Positions 41,130-48,983 of a stretch of 64,000 nucleotides of DNA are shown piece after piece. Each line of letters begins with the position of its first letter. Within the stretch, counting starts at the first letter, position 1. Below the pieces are notes generated by a model, which had not been told where the DNA came from, ran no database searches, and worked only from the letters and a program-made list of their open reading frames with translations. Source of the stretch: Pseudolysinimonas_A sp039912695 (GTDB taxonomy: Bacteria > Actinomycetota > Actinomycetes > Actinomycetales > Microbacteriaceae); the NCBI RefSeq assembly GCF_039912695.1, contig NZ_JBDSPJ010000021.1:62001-126000 (forward strand), read 5' to 3'. The position numbers were made by a program, and so were the translations under genes.

Positions 41130-42790
41130 TCCGCGGGCCGACCGGAAGTGCGGGCGGCGGCAGCTCGTCGGCGACGCAACAGCACGTTGCGCACGATCCC
41201 GACCGCGAAGACGAGTGCCGCGACGCCCCCGACGATCAAGCCGACGGTCTCCCACTGCGCCTGCAGGTCAACCGGCAGCAACCGGGACACGCCGATCTGC
41301 GCCCCGGTGGTCGGGCTGGTCAGCGTGACCCGCACCTGCACCGCGCCGTTCGTGATTGCCTGGGCGTTGAGTTTGACGACCTTCGACGAACCTGGCTCAA
41401 CCGTGACATCCTGCGGGCTTTCGATCTGGATGCGGGGCTGCAGGGGACGTGCGGTGACGCGCACGGTGACCGCGAAATCCAGACCGTTCGAGATGCGGAT
41501 CGGCAGGATCGTATTGCTGCTCGTGACGAGCAAGGGTGTGCCCTCGACGATCGAGACGGAGTCGAGAATCGCGGCCGACCGCGTCACGAAGCCATCCGCG
41601 TCTTTGCTAAAGGCCGCGTCCCCGTCTCGCACCGAGAAGAGGGTGAGCAGATCGAGCCGGCGCGGCGCGGTCAGTTGGAGCGGATCGGCGAGGATGTTTG
41701 CGAACGCTTCTTCAGCCCGATCCGCGGCGAGCAGGGCCGGAGCACGTTGCTCGCGGATGCCGGCTGCCGTCTCGACGACAGTTGCCGGCTCGGCGGCTCC
41801 CGCAAGCACCCGCGAGAGGCCGACGATCCGGGTCGAGGCCCGACTCTCGACACTCGACAGGGCCGACGCCAGGCCGAAGGGGGTCGAGGTCGCGTCGCGG
41901 TCGAGGGCGAGGATGACGCTGCGACCCGGATGCGCGGCGTCAAGTCCGTCGAGCGCGGCACCGAGGCGCGCGGATGCGTCCAGTCGCGCGGCGTCGTCAC
42001 CCGGCGCGGTGGCCTGGCGTAGCAGCTCGGAGACGGCCGAATCGGAGACCAACCCGGCGACTCCGCCCAGGTCGACCCGGGCGCTCGAAGTCTCGGACGC
42101 ATTCGCCGAGCTGAGCAGCACGGCGTCGTAGCCGGCATCTCGATACGCGGGCAGATCGTCGCTGGTCACGGATCCGGCGGCAGGCCAGGCGATGCGACCC
42201 ACGACGCCGGGCAATGCCAACAGCTCGTCGGTCGTCGGGTACGGGTGCGGTCCTGCGGGGCCAGCCGATGTCGGGCTCGGCGTCGGAGTGGGCGATGCCG
42301 TCGGCGTCGTGGTCTGTTCCGGGCTGAACTGTGTCGCGTCAATCGCAAATCTGAACCCGAGCGGTTGGGCAAGGTCAAGGGATCCGGCGCGGGCGAAGGG
42401 CGACAGGTCGGCGTCGGCGTACGCCAACAGGAAGACATCGTTCGGCGCGGTCTCAAGTCGGTCGAGCCACTCGAGCGCCGACGATGGCGCGGCCGCACCC
42501 AGCACCCGGATCGACGCCAAGATCATCGGGTCGACGGCGATCGTCGCCGAAGTCGGCAGTACCGCGTTGAGTTTGCGGGTGAGCGCGCCCGTTGGTGCCG
42601 TCGCGAGCGCGAGCTCGTCAGCATCCAGGAGGCTGCCGTCATGCTCCGGTGCCGTGATCGGAACGACGATTGCGACGGTCATCGGGATGGGCTCGTCGCC
42701 CTGAGCGGCGCTTGCCTGAGCCGCGGTGGCGGCCGCAAACGCCACGATGAGGAGGGCGGAAGCCGCGACGTGTGCGGCCCGTCTCATCAC
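41126..42790 (-). CDS. DUF6049 family secreted/membrane protein
   Basis: This 554-residue protein has a cleavable-type signal (RRAAHVAASALLIVAFAAATAAQASAAQ) and a long extracellular region with Ser/Thr/Pro linkers (TPTASPTPTPSPTSAGPAG). A beta-rich domain near residues 420-500 (IRISNGLDFAVTVRVTARPLQ) precedes one C-terminal membrane helix (VGLIVGGVAALVFAVGIVRNVLL) with a basic cytoplasmic end. It corresponds in position to Rv3909 and is coupled to murJ by an ATGA overlap, which suggests a role with MurJ in envelope building. The function is not known. The start could be 42787, one codon later. Confidence 0.85.
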   Translation of the reverse strand: MMRRAAHVAASALLIVAFAAATAAQASAAQGDEPIPMTVAIVVPITAPEHDGSLLDADELALATAPTGALTRKLNAVLPTSATIAVDPMILASIRVLGAAAPSSALEWLDRLETAPNDVFLLAYADADLSPFARAGSLDLAQPLGFRFAIDATQFSPEQTTTPTASPTPTPSPTSAGPAGPHPYPTTDELLALPGVVGRIAWPAAGSVTSDDLPAYRDAGYDAVLLSSANASETSSARVDLGGVAGLVSDSAVSELLRQATAPGDDAARLDASARLGAALDGLDAAHPGRSVILALDRDATSTPFGLASALSSVESRASTRIVGLSRVLAGAAEPATVVETAAGIREQRAPALLAADRAEEAFANILADPLQLTAPRRLDLLTLFSVRDGDAAFSKDADGFVTRSAAILDSVSIVEGTPLLVTSSNTILPIRISNGLDFAVTVRVTARPLQPRIQIESPQDVTVEPGSSKVVKLNAQAITNGAVQVRVTLTSPTTGAQIGVSRLLPVDLQAQWETVGLIVGGVAALVFAVGIVRNVLLRRRRAAAARTSGRPAE

Positions 42791-42832
42791 GGGTTGAGCT
42801 TACGGGCTGCCATCGCGGGCCAGAATGGGCGC

Positions 42833-44266
42833 ATGGAGAGCGTCGCGGCGGCGATGGACCGCTTGCGCGACCTCGCGAGCCGGCCCGCAGTGGCTGAGTT
42901 GGCAGCGCTCTACCAACGCGCCGGACACGAACTCGCCCTGGTTGGCGGGACGGTACGGGATGCCTTCCTCGACCGAGGGCTCAGCGGCGACGACATCGAC
43001 CTCGATTTCACGACCGACGCCACGCCCGAGCAGACCGAGGCGATTCTCGCGCCGCTGGGCAAGAACCTCTGGGACACCGGTCGTCGGTTCGGCACGATCG
43101 GCCTGCGCCTGGGCGGTTACATCTGCGAGATCACCACCTACCGCAGCGACTCCTACGACGGCAGCACGCGCAAGCCGGAAGTGCAGTTCGGCACGAGCCT
43201 TGAGGCCGATCTCACCCGTCGAGACTTCACCGTGAACGCGATGGCGCTTCGGGTGCCAGACCTGGTTCTGGTCGACCCGACGGGCGGGTTCGACGACCTC
43301 GTAGCTGGCCGCCTGCGCACCCCGGGGGCTCCCGAGATCTCGTTCGGCGACGACCCGCTCCGGATGCTGCGCGGCGCCCGCTTCCGCGCTCAACTCGGTT
43401 TCGAGCTCGATGCCGATGCTGCTGCGGCCGCCGCGCGGATGGCGGATTCGCTAGAAATCGTCGCGCCCGAGCGGGTTCAACAGGAGTTGTCGAAACTGCT
43501 GTTGGCGGAGCATCCGTCCGACGGTATCCGGGTGCTGGTCGACACCGGGTTGGCCGACCGCATCCTGCCCGAGGTTCCCGCGCTGCGCCTCGAAATCGAC
43601 GAGCACGCGCGGCACAAGGATGTCTACGAGCACAGTCTCACCGCGCTTGATCGTGCGATCGCGCTCGAGGGCGAGCGCGGCCACGCCCCCGACCTGGTGC
43701 TTCGGCTCGCCGTACTGCTGCACGACATCGGCAAGCCGGCGACTCGGGTGATCGAGCCCGGCGGCGGGGTGACTTTTCATCACCATGACGTTCTCGGGGC
43801 GCGTCTGGCCGCCAAGCGATTGAAGGCGCTGCGCTTCGACAAGGTGACGACCGAGGCGGTAGCCGACCTCATCCGACTGCACCTGCGGTTCTTCGGGTAC
43901 GCCGAGGGAGTGTGGACCGACTCCGCGGTGCGCCGCTACGTGCGCGATGCCGGCGAGCATCTCGAGCGGCTGCACATCCTGTCTCGGGCCGATGTGACGA
44001 CCCGCAACCACCGCAAAGCTGAGCGGCTCGCGCACGCCTACGACGACCTTGAGGCGCGGATCGCGGTGCTCGCCGAGGAAGAGGAGCTCGCGGCCCTGCG
44101 TCCCGATCTCGACGGCGAGGCGATCATGAGCATTCTTGGCTTACGTCCTGGGCGGGAGGTGGGCGAGGCCTACCGGTTCCTGATGGAGATTCGGCTCGAC
44201 GAGGGCCCGCTGGGCGCTGCCGAGGCCGAACAGCGACTGCGGAGCTGGTGGTCGGCACGAGGCTGA
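42833..44266 (+). CDS. pcnA: CCA-adding/poly(A) polymerase family tRNA nucleotidyltransferase
   Basis: This 477-residue enzyme adds or repairs the tRNA CCA end. The catalytic head has LVGGTVRDAFLDRGLSGDDIDLDFTTDA with the DxD pair, then RRDFTVNAMALRV and GDDPLRMLRGARF. A C-terminal HD domain has LAVLLHDIGKPATR and HHDVLGARLA. The ATG at 42833 follows a CAGAAT hexamer by 6 bases, and upstream extensions read into the divergent DUF6049 gene. tRNA-Ile here lacks an encoded CCA, so such an enzyme is needed. Confidence 0.94.
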   Translation: MESVAAAMDRLRDLASRPAVAELAALYQRAGHELALVGGTVRDAFLDRGLSGDDIDLDFTTDATPEQTEAILAPLGKNLWDTGRRFGTIGLRLGGYICEITTYRSDSYDGSTRKPEVQFGTSLEADLTRRDFTVNAMALRVPDLVLVDPTGGFDDLVAGRLRTPGAPEISFGDDPLRMLRGARFRAQLGFELDADAAAAAARMADSLEIVAPERVQQELSKLLLAEHPSDGIRVLVDTGLADRILPEVPALRLEIDEHARHKDVYEHSLTALDRAIALEGERGHAPDLVLRLAVLLHDIGKPATRVIEPGGGVTFHHHDVLGARLAAKRLKALRFDKVTTEAVADLIRLHLRFFGYAEGVWTDSAVRRYVRDAGEHLERLHILSRADVTTRNHRKAERLAHAYDDLEARIAVLAEEEELAALRPDLDGEAIMSILGLRPGREVGEAYRFLMEIRLDEGPLGAAEAEQRLRSWWSARG

Positions 44267-44328
44267 CCTATGATCGACAGGTTGCCCATCGGGAGTGAAT
44301 TCCTGGGGCGGCACGTCACTACCCTCCT

Positions 44329-44347
44329 GCTGCAGAACTTCTGCAGC
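44329..44347 (+). promoter_or_regulatory. Palindromic leader hairpin before rpsF, possible S6:S18 autoregulatory site
   Basis: GCTGCAGAA-C-TTCTGCAGC is a perfect 9-base inverted repeat with a single central base, 26 bases before the rpsF ATG and just upstream of its AGAGGAGG RBS. A CCG follows the stem directly (44347-44349). Many bacteria carry an S6:S18-binding RNA with a conserved CCG at this place. Assignment here is by position and is tentative. Confidence 0.5.
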
Positions 44348-44372
44348 CGCTGAGACCAGAGGAGGTGGGTTT

Positions 44373-44939
44373 ATGACGCACCAGTATGAGCTGATGGTGA
44401 TCCTCGATCCCGAGATCGATGAGCGCACCGTTGCACCCAGCCTGGACAAGTTCCTCAACGTGATCCGCAACGATGGCGGCACGATCGAGAACGTCGACAT
44501 CTGGGGCAAGCGCCGGATGGCGTACGAGATCCAGAAGAAGGCCGAGGGCATCTACGCCGTCGTCACCTTCACCGCGAACTCTGCTGCCACCGTCGAACTC
44601 GACCGGCAGTTGAAGCTGTCTGAGGCTGTTCTTCGCACCAAGGTGCTGCGCGCCGAGGAGGCCGTCGCCCGCGTGGCGGCGCACGTCGTCGAGGAAGAGA
44701 AGAAGGCCGTTCGCAAGGCTGCCGCTGCCGCGAAGAAGCCGGCCGCTGCTGAGAAGCCTGCCGCCGAAAAGGCGGTCGCTGCTGAGAAGCCCGCTGCCGC
44801 CGAGAAGCCGGTTGCTGAGAAGCCCGTCGCTGAGAAAGCTGCCAAGGCCGAGAAGCCCGAAGCCGAGGCACCCGTTGTTGAGGCTCCCGCGGCTGAGGCG
44901 GCTGTTGCCGAAGCTCCCGCCGACGAGGTCACGGAGTAA
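44373..44939 (+). CDS. rpsF: 30S ribosomal protein S6 with long Ala/Lys/Glu-rich C-terminal tail
   Basis: This 188-residue protein has a normal S6 domain at residues 1-96 (MTHQYELMVILDPEIDERTV, KRRMAYEIQKKAEGIYAVV, LDRQLKLSEAVLRTKVLR). About 90 residues of low-complexity sequence follow, built from units such as AEKPAA, AEKPVAEKPVAEK and EAPAAEA. S6 binds 16S rRNA with S18 on the platform. The ATG at 44373 follows AGAGGAGG; the longer frame has no S6 character. It is first in rpsF-ssb-rpsR-rplI. Confidence 0.96.
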   Translation: MTHQYELMVILDPEIDERTVAPSLDKFLNVIRNDGGTIENVDIWGKRRMAYEIQKKAEGIYAVVTFTANSAATVELDRQLKLSEAVLRTKVLRAEEAVARVAAHVVEEEKKAVRKAAAAAKKPAAAEKPAAEKAVAAEKPAAAEKPVAEKPVAEKAAKAEKPEAEAPVVEAPAAEAAVAEAPADEVTE

Positions 44940-44941
44940 CC

Positions 44942-45448
44942 ATGGCCGGCGAGACGATCATCACCGTGGTGGGCAACCTCACCGCCGATCCCGAACTGCG
45001 TTACACGCAGGGCGGCCTGGCCGTCGCCAACTTCACCATTGCGTCGACCCCGCGCACCTTCGACCGTCAGGCCAACGACTGGAAGGACGGCGATGCGCTG
45101 TTCCTTCGGGCGTCGTGCTGGCGCGAGTTTGCCGAGCATGTCGCGGGATCGCTGACCAAGGGAAGCCGAGTCGTTGCGACCGGCCGCCTGAAGCAGCGCA
45201 ACTACGACGACCGCGACGGTAACAAGCGCACCGCGATCGAGTTGGAGGTCGACGAGATCGGCCCCAGCCTGAGGTACGCGACCGCTCAGGTCACGCGCGC
45301 GGCGGGCGGCACCGGAGCATCCGGTGGCGCAGGTCGCGGTCAGGTGGCAGGTGGCGCCGAGGAGCCGTGGGCCGCAAGCGCCCCGACCGGTGGAGCAGAC
45401 GACGTCTGGAACACCCCCGGCAACTACAGCGACGAGACCCCGTTCTAA
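44942..45448 (+). CDS. ssb: Single-stranded DNA-binding protein
   Basis: This 168-residue protein has an OB-fold at about 4-110 (ETIITVVGNLTADPELRYTQGGLAVANFTIAS, then WREFAEHVAGSLTKGSRVVATGRLKQRNYDDRDG). A Gly/Ala-rich linker leads to the acidic tip DETPF, which recruits partner proteins. It starts 3 bases after rpsF. The tip DETPF is a slight variant of the usual DDxPF. Confidence 0.96.
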   Translation: MAGETIITVVGNLTADPELRYTQGGLAVANFTIASTPRTFDRQANDWKDGDALFLRASCWREFAEHVAGSLTKGSRVVATGRLKQRNYDDRDGNKRTAIELEVDEIGPSLRYATAQVTRAAGGTGASGGAGRGQVAGGAEEPWAASAPTGGADDVWNTPGNYSDETPF

Positions 45449-45493
45449 AGCCTCAGGCTGCGGAACGCACACACGTAGAAGGAAGAACCAAGC

Positions 45494-45763
45494 ATGGCTG
45501 GCAAGAGCAGTAGCAGCAGCAGCGGCGATCGCCGCAAGCGGGTACCTAAGGGCGGCAAGACCGTCGCCCCCGCGAAGAGCATCCGGGTCGGCATCATCGA
45601 CTACAAGGACGTTGCAACACTTCGCAAGTTCATCTCCGAGCGCGGAAAGATCCGTGCCCGGCGCATCACCGGCGTCTCGGTGCAGGAGCAGCGGCTCATC
45701 GCCCGTGCGGTTAAAAACGCGCGCGAGATGGCTCTTCTCCCCTACGCGGGCTCGGGACGGTAG
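45494..45763 (+). CDS. rpsR: 30S ribosomal protein S18, cysteine-free
   Basis: This 89-residue protein is clearly S18: IRVGIIDYKDVATLRKFISERGKIRARRITGVSVQEQRLIARAVKNAREMALLPYAGSG. The segment where zinc-type S18 carries CxxC reads RVPKGGKTVAPAKSI, with no Cys anywhere in the protein. It is therefore a zinc-independent form in the canonical operon position. It lies between ssb and rplI. Confidence 0.96.
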   Translation: MAGKSSSSSSGDRRKRVPKGGKTVAPAKSIRVGIIDYKDVATLRKFISERGKIRARRITGVSVQEQRLIARAVKNAREMALLPYAGSGR

Positions 45764-45768
45764 AGATC

Positions 45769-46221
45769 ATGTCGAAACTCATTCTCACCTCCGAGGTTTC
45801 TGGCCTCGGCTCTGCCGGTGACGTTGTTGACGTCAAGAACGGCTACGCCCGCAACTACCTCGTTCCGCAGGGTTTCGCGGTCGCCTGGACCAAGGGCGGC
45901 GAGAAGCAGATCGAGTCGATCAAGTCCGCGCGCGCCGCTCGCGAGCTCGCAACTCTTGAAGAGGCTCAGGCCATCAAGGCGAAACTCGAAGGCGCAACCG
46001 TCAAGGTCGCCGTGAAGGCGGGCCGCGAGGGTCGTCTCTTCGGGTCGGTTAAGCCGTCCGACATCGCTGACGCGGTGGCTGCGGCCGGGCTCGGCACGCT
46101 CGACAAGCACACGATCGAGATCTCGACCGCGGTGAAGTCGATCGGTCGGTACGACGCGACGGTTCGCCTCCGCAGCGATGTCATCGCGGCGCTCTCGTTT
46201 GACGTGGTAGCCGCCAAGTAG
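45769..46221 (+). CDS. rplI: 50S ribosomal protein L9
   Basis: This 150-residue protein has the N-terminal L9 domain SKLILTSEVSGLGSAGDVVDVKNGYARNYLVPQGFAVAW, a long central helix with many charged residues, and a C-terminal domain (GREGRLFGSVKPSDIADAV). It is the last gene of the operon and is followed by a strong hairpin. Confidence 0.97.
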   Translation: MSKLILTSEVSGLGSAGDVVDVKNGYARNYLVPQGFAVAWTKGGEKQIESIKSARAARELATLEEAQAIKAKLEGATVKVAVKAGREGRLFGSVKPSDIADAVAAAGLGTLDKHTIEISTAVKSIGRYDATVRLRSDVIAALSFDVVAAK

Positions 46222-46231
46222 CACCTCCGTA

Positions 46232-46267
46232 CGAACGGCGCACCTCGAAAATGAGGTGCGCCGTTCG
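46232..46267 (+). terminator. Hairpin terminator after rplI
   Basis: CGAACGGCGCACCTC (46232-46246) and GAGGTGCGCCGTTCG (46253-46267) form a perfect 15-base stem with a 6-base A-rich loop. It lies 10 bases after the rplI stop. The following TCGTCGTGT has few Ts, so the end may need help or be imprecise. Confidence 0.75.
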
Positions 46268-46659
46268 TCGTGTCCGGCGACACATCGGCCCCGCGGAGGG
46301 CCGGGCGTCCGATGTTTCGTCCACAGGAGACGTGTCAACCCCTCAACCCTCAAGCACCGCTCCAACCCAGTTTGAACACGCCGCATGTGGAAACATAAAG
46401 CCCTGATCAAGTGGATGTTTGCCCCCAAAGTCCGGAAATTATCCACAACTCTCTCCACAACTTCTTCACACGGCACACGGCGTTTCTCGTGATTTCCACA
46501 CAGCGTCATCCACAGGGCAGGTTGTTCCGTCACGGGCGTCCTCTTTAGCCTGAGCGAGCGCTCCCCGGCGATTCGGGGCAACACTGTCGCCGGCCGGTTC
46601 GGGGTGTCGGATGGCGATGTCGGCGTGCGCGCCTAATCTGACCCGCAGGAGGTCCCTTC
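46268..46659. promoter_or_regulatory. rplI-dnaB intergenic region with a cluster of DnaA-box-like sites
   Basis: This stretch holds no gene. It contains TCGTCCACA (46317-46325), TGTGGAAAC (46386-46394, minus strand), a perfect TTATCCACA (46439-46447), TCTCCACA (46452-46459), ATTTCCACA (46492-46500) and TCATCCACA (46506-46514). The A/T-richer part is 46436-46500. A TAATCT hexamer at 46634-46639 and AGGAGG at 46648-46653 belong to the dnaB promoter and RBS. The cluster suggests DnaA binding upstream of dnaB. Confidence 0.65.
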
Positions 46660-48051
46660 ATGTCGATCGCCCATCTGGGACTCGCCGCAGACCGCGGTTC
46701 GGGCGATCAGCGCGCCCCGGGCGAGGGCTGGCAGGGTGAGCGCACTCCGCCCCACGATCTGCTCGCCGAACAGAGCACGCTCGGCGGAATGATGTTGAGC
46801 AAAGACGCCGTTGCCGACGTCATTGAAGTCGTGCGCGGGCTCGACTTTTACATGCCGAAGCACGAGGTCGTCTACGAGGCGATCCTCACCCTTTATTCCC
46901 ACGGTGAACCGACCGACGTGATCGCTGTCACCGATGAACTGACCAAGACCGGGCTGCTCGGTCGCGCCGGCGGTGCCGAGTATCTCCACACGCTCACCGG
47001 TCTGGTACCTACCGCTGCTAACGCTGGCTACTACGCCTCGATCGTCGCCGAGAAGGCCGTGCTTCGGCGTTTGGTCGAGGCCGGCACCCGCATCGTGCAG
47101 ATGGGCTATGCAAGCGAGGGCGAAGTCACCGACCTCGTCAACAACGCTCAGGCCGAGATTTACGGCGTCACGGGCGGCACCGAAGCCGAAGACTACGTTC
47201 CCCTCGTTCAGGCGATCGACACCGCCGTCGAAGAGATCGAGTTGGCGCGCGGCCGCGACGGTGAACTCGCGGGCGTTCCGACAGGCTTTAGCGAGCTGGA
47301 TGAACTCACCAATGGGCTGCACGGCGGCCAACTGATCATCGTCGGAGCTCGACCTGGCGTCGGCAAGTCGACGCTCGCACTCGACTTTGCACGAACCGCC
47401 GCGGTGAAGCACCAGATGCCGGTGCTGTTCTTCTCGCTCGAAATGGGCCGAAGTGAGATCGCGACGCGTCTGCTCTCGGCGGAATCCAGCATCCCGATGC
47501 ATGTTCTGCGCAAGGGCAACATGGACGAGCGCGACTGGACTCGGCTGGCGAGCGTGCGCGGAGACATCGGCGACGCCCCGCTGTACATCGACGACAGTCC
47601 GAACATGACGCTCGTCGAGATCCGCGCCAAATGCCGGCGGCTCAGCCAGCGCGTTGGGCTCAAGATGGTCGTCGTCGACTACCTGCAGTTGATGACCTCG
47701 GGCAAGAAGGTCGAGTCGCGTCAGCAGGAGGTCAGCGAATTCTCGCGAGCATTCAAGCTGCTCGCCAAAGAACTGCAGGTGCCGATCATCGCGCTCGCTC
47801 AGCTCAACCGTGGCCCCGAACAGCGCGCCGACAAGAAGCCCGCCCTTTCTGACCTCCGCGAGTCGGGGTCGCTCGAGCAGGACGCCGACATTGTGATCTT
47901 GCTGCACAGAGAAGACGCCTACGAGCGGGATCACCCGCGCGCAGGCGAGGCCGACCTGATCGTGGCGAAGCACCGAAACGGACGCACCGACACCATCGAG
48001 GTCGCGTTCCAGGGGATGTACTCGCGCTTTGCCGAGATGCCGCGCACGTAA
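46660..48051 (+). CDS. dnaB: DnaB: replicative DNA helicase
   Basis: This 463-residue hexameric helicase has an N-terminal domain (PPHDLLAEQSTLGGMMLSKDAVADVIEVVRGLDFYMPKH). The RecA-like domain has ELTNGLHGGQLIIVGARPGVGKSTLALDFARTAA as Walker A, VDYLQLM as Walker B, then the KELQVPIIALAQLNR and DLRESGSLEQDADIV blocks. There is no intein, unlike mycobacterial DnaB. The ATG at 46660 has AGGAGG 6 bases upstream. Confidence 0.97.
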   Translation: MSIAHLGLAADRGSGDQRAPGEGWQGERTPPHDLLAEQSTLGGMMLSKDAVADVIEVVRGLDFYMPKHEVVYEAILTLYSHGEPTDVIAVTDELTKTGLLGRAGGAEYLHTLTGLVPTAANAGYYASIVAEKAVLRRLVEAGTRIVQMGYASEGEVTDLVNNAQAEIYGVTGGTEAEDYVPLVQAIDTAVEEIELARGRDGELAGVPTGFSELDELTNGLHGGQLIIVGARPGVGKSTLALDFARTAAVKHQMPVLFFSLEMGRSEIATRLLSAESSIPMHVLRKGNMDERDWTRLASVRGDIGDAPLYIDDSPNMTLVEIRAKCRRLSQRVGLKMVVVDYLQLMTSGKKVESRQQEVSEFSRAFKLLAKELQVPIIALAQLNRGPEQRADKKPALSDLRESGSLEQDADIVILLHREDAYERDHPRAGEADLIVAKHRNGRTDTIEVAFQGMYSRFAEMPRT

Positions 48052-48096
48052 TTTTCCCGGCGAGAGTCGCAGCTCCTCCCACGTAGAGTGGTCGGC

Positions 48097-48690
48097 GTGG
48101 TAGCAGCCTGGATCCCCCAGCTTTCGCGCGGAATCCTGGCGCTCGCCCTCGGGCTTGTCATCACCTTGACGCTTGAGCACTCTCCGGCTTTCGGGCTCCT
48201 CACCTTCGGGGTCTTCGCCGCGCTGACCGGCGCCGTTCTGGTGGTCGGAACGCTGCGGGGTGCCTACGCCGGGCGGATGAGCGCAGCCTTCGTGGCGCAG
48301 GGGGCGATCAGCGTGGTTGCGGGCGTCGTGTCGCTCGGTCTCGCGCCGACGGGGACGACGGTCACGTTTGCGGTTCTGGTCGGCGTCTGGGCTGTCGTGG
48401 CCGGGATGCTCGAAACGGTCAGCGGCATCTTCTCTCGCGGGCGGCTATTGATCGCTCGGGACTGGATCATCGCCGGAGTGTTGACGGCGGTTCTCGGCGC
48501 CGTCGCCCTGCTCGTACCGCCCGACTTCGTTCAACCCTTCTCGGGGCAAAAGGGTGTTTCGGGAACTCTCACGGCATCCGTGATTTTGATTGGCATCGTG
48601 GGCGCCTGGGCGATTCTCGTCGGCGTGCTCCAGACGATCTCTGCCGTGACCCTGCGTACGGCGCGTGTTTCCAGAACGGCGACTTCATGA
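48097..48690 (+). CDS. HdeD/DUF308-like membrane protein
   Basis: This is a protein of about 197 residues with six hydrophobic segments in a repeated pattern (GILALALGLVITLTL, ALTGAVLVVGTLRGAY, GAISVVAGVVSLGLAP, VWAVVAGMLETVSGIF, IAGVLTAVLGAVALLVPP, AWAILVGVLQTISAVTL). This is the DUF308/HdeD arrangement of small-residue-rich helices. Function is unknown; some relatives respond to acid stress. The GTG at 48097 is preferred over one at 48088 because a TAGAGT hexamer (48084-48089) ends 7 bases before it, as at other leaderless-type starts here. It overlaps the next gene by 4 bases (ATGA). Confidence 0.75.
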   Translation: MVAAWIPQLSRGILALALGLVITLTLEHSPAFGLLTFGVFAALTGAVLVVGTLRGAYAGRMSAAFVAQGAISVVAGVVSLGLAPTGTTVTFAVLVGVWAVVAGMLETVSGIFSRGRLLIARDWIIAGVLTAVLGAVALLVPPDFVQPFSGQKGVSGTLTASVILIGIVGAWAILVGVLQTISAVTLRTARVSRTATS

Positions 48691-48983
48691 CCCAACCGCG
48701 CAAGCCCGACCCGAGCAAGCCCGACCCGCACAATCCCGCCCCGCACAATCCCGCCCCGTCGCGGCGGGATCGCACGCGACCAGCCGAGATTCTCGGGCTG
48801 GCCGCGGTGTTTGCGCTCTTCGTCGGCGCGGGCGTGATGTTCTCGAGTCGGGAGTTCGTGCTCGCGCTCGAGTTCACGGGCGCAACCTTCGTGGTGTCGA
48901 TCGTCGTGCTGGCGACACTGCTGCTGGCGATCTCGAAACCCGAACCGCCCGAAGGCGACGAATCGGATCGCTCGGGCCACTAG
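48687..48983 (+). CDS. Small two-helix membrane protein with Pro-rich N-terminus
   Basis: This 98-residue protein starts with a repetitive, proline-rich cytoplasmic segment (KPDPSKPDPHNPAPHNPAPS). Two membrane helices (LGLAAVFALFVGAGVMF and TFVVSIVVLATLLLAIS) and an acidic tail follow. No family is recognised. Its ATG overlaps the stop of the upstream membrane protein, so they form a pair, and it converges on purB with a 4-base overlap of the 3' ends. Confidence 0.75.
   Translation: MTQPRKPDPSKPDPHNPAPHNPAPSRRDRTRPAEILGLAAVFALFVGAGVMFSSREFVLALEFTGATFVVSIVVLATLLLAISKPEPPEGDESDRSGH

Noticed and set aside
46633..48180. A 515-codon open frame opposite dnaB
   Set aside because: It is the complement of a clear DnaB helicase with all its motifs. 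The antisense product is His/Arg/Asp-rich and matches no family.
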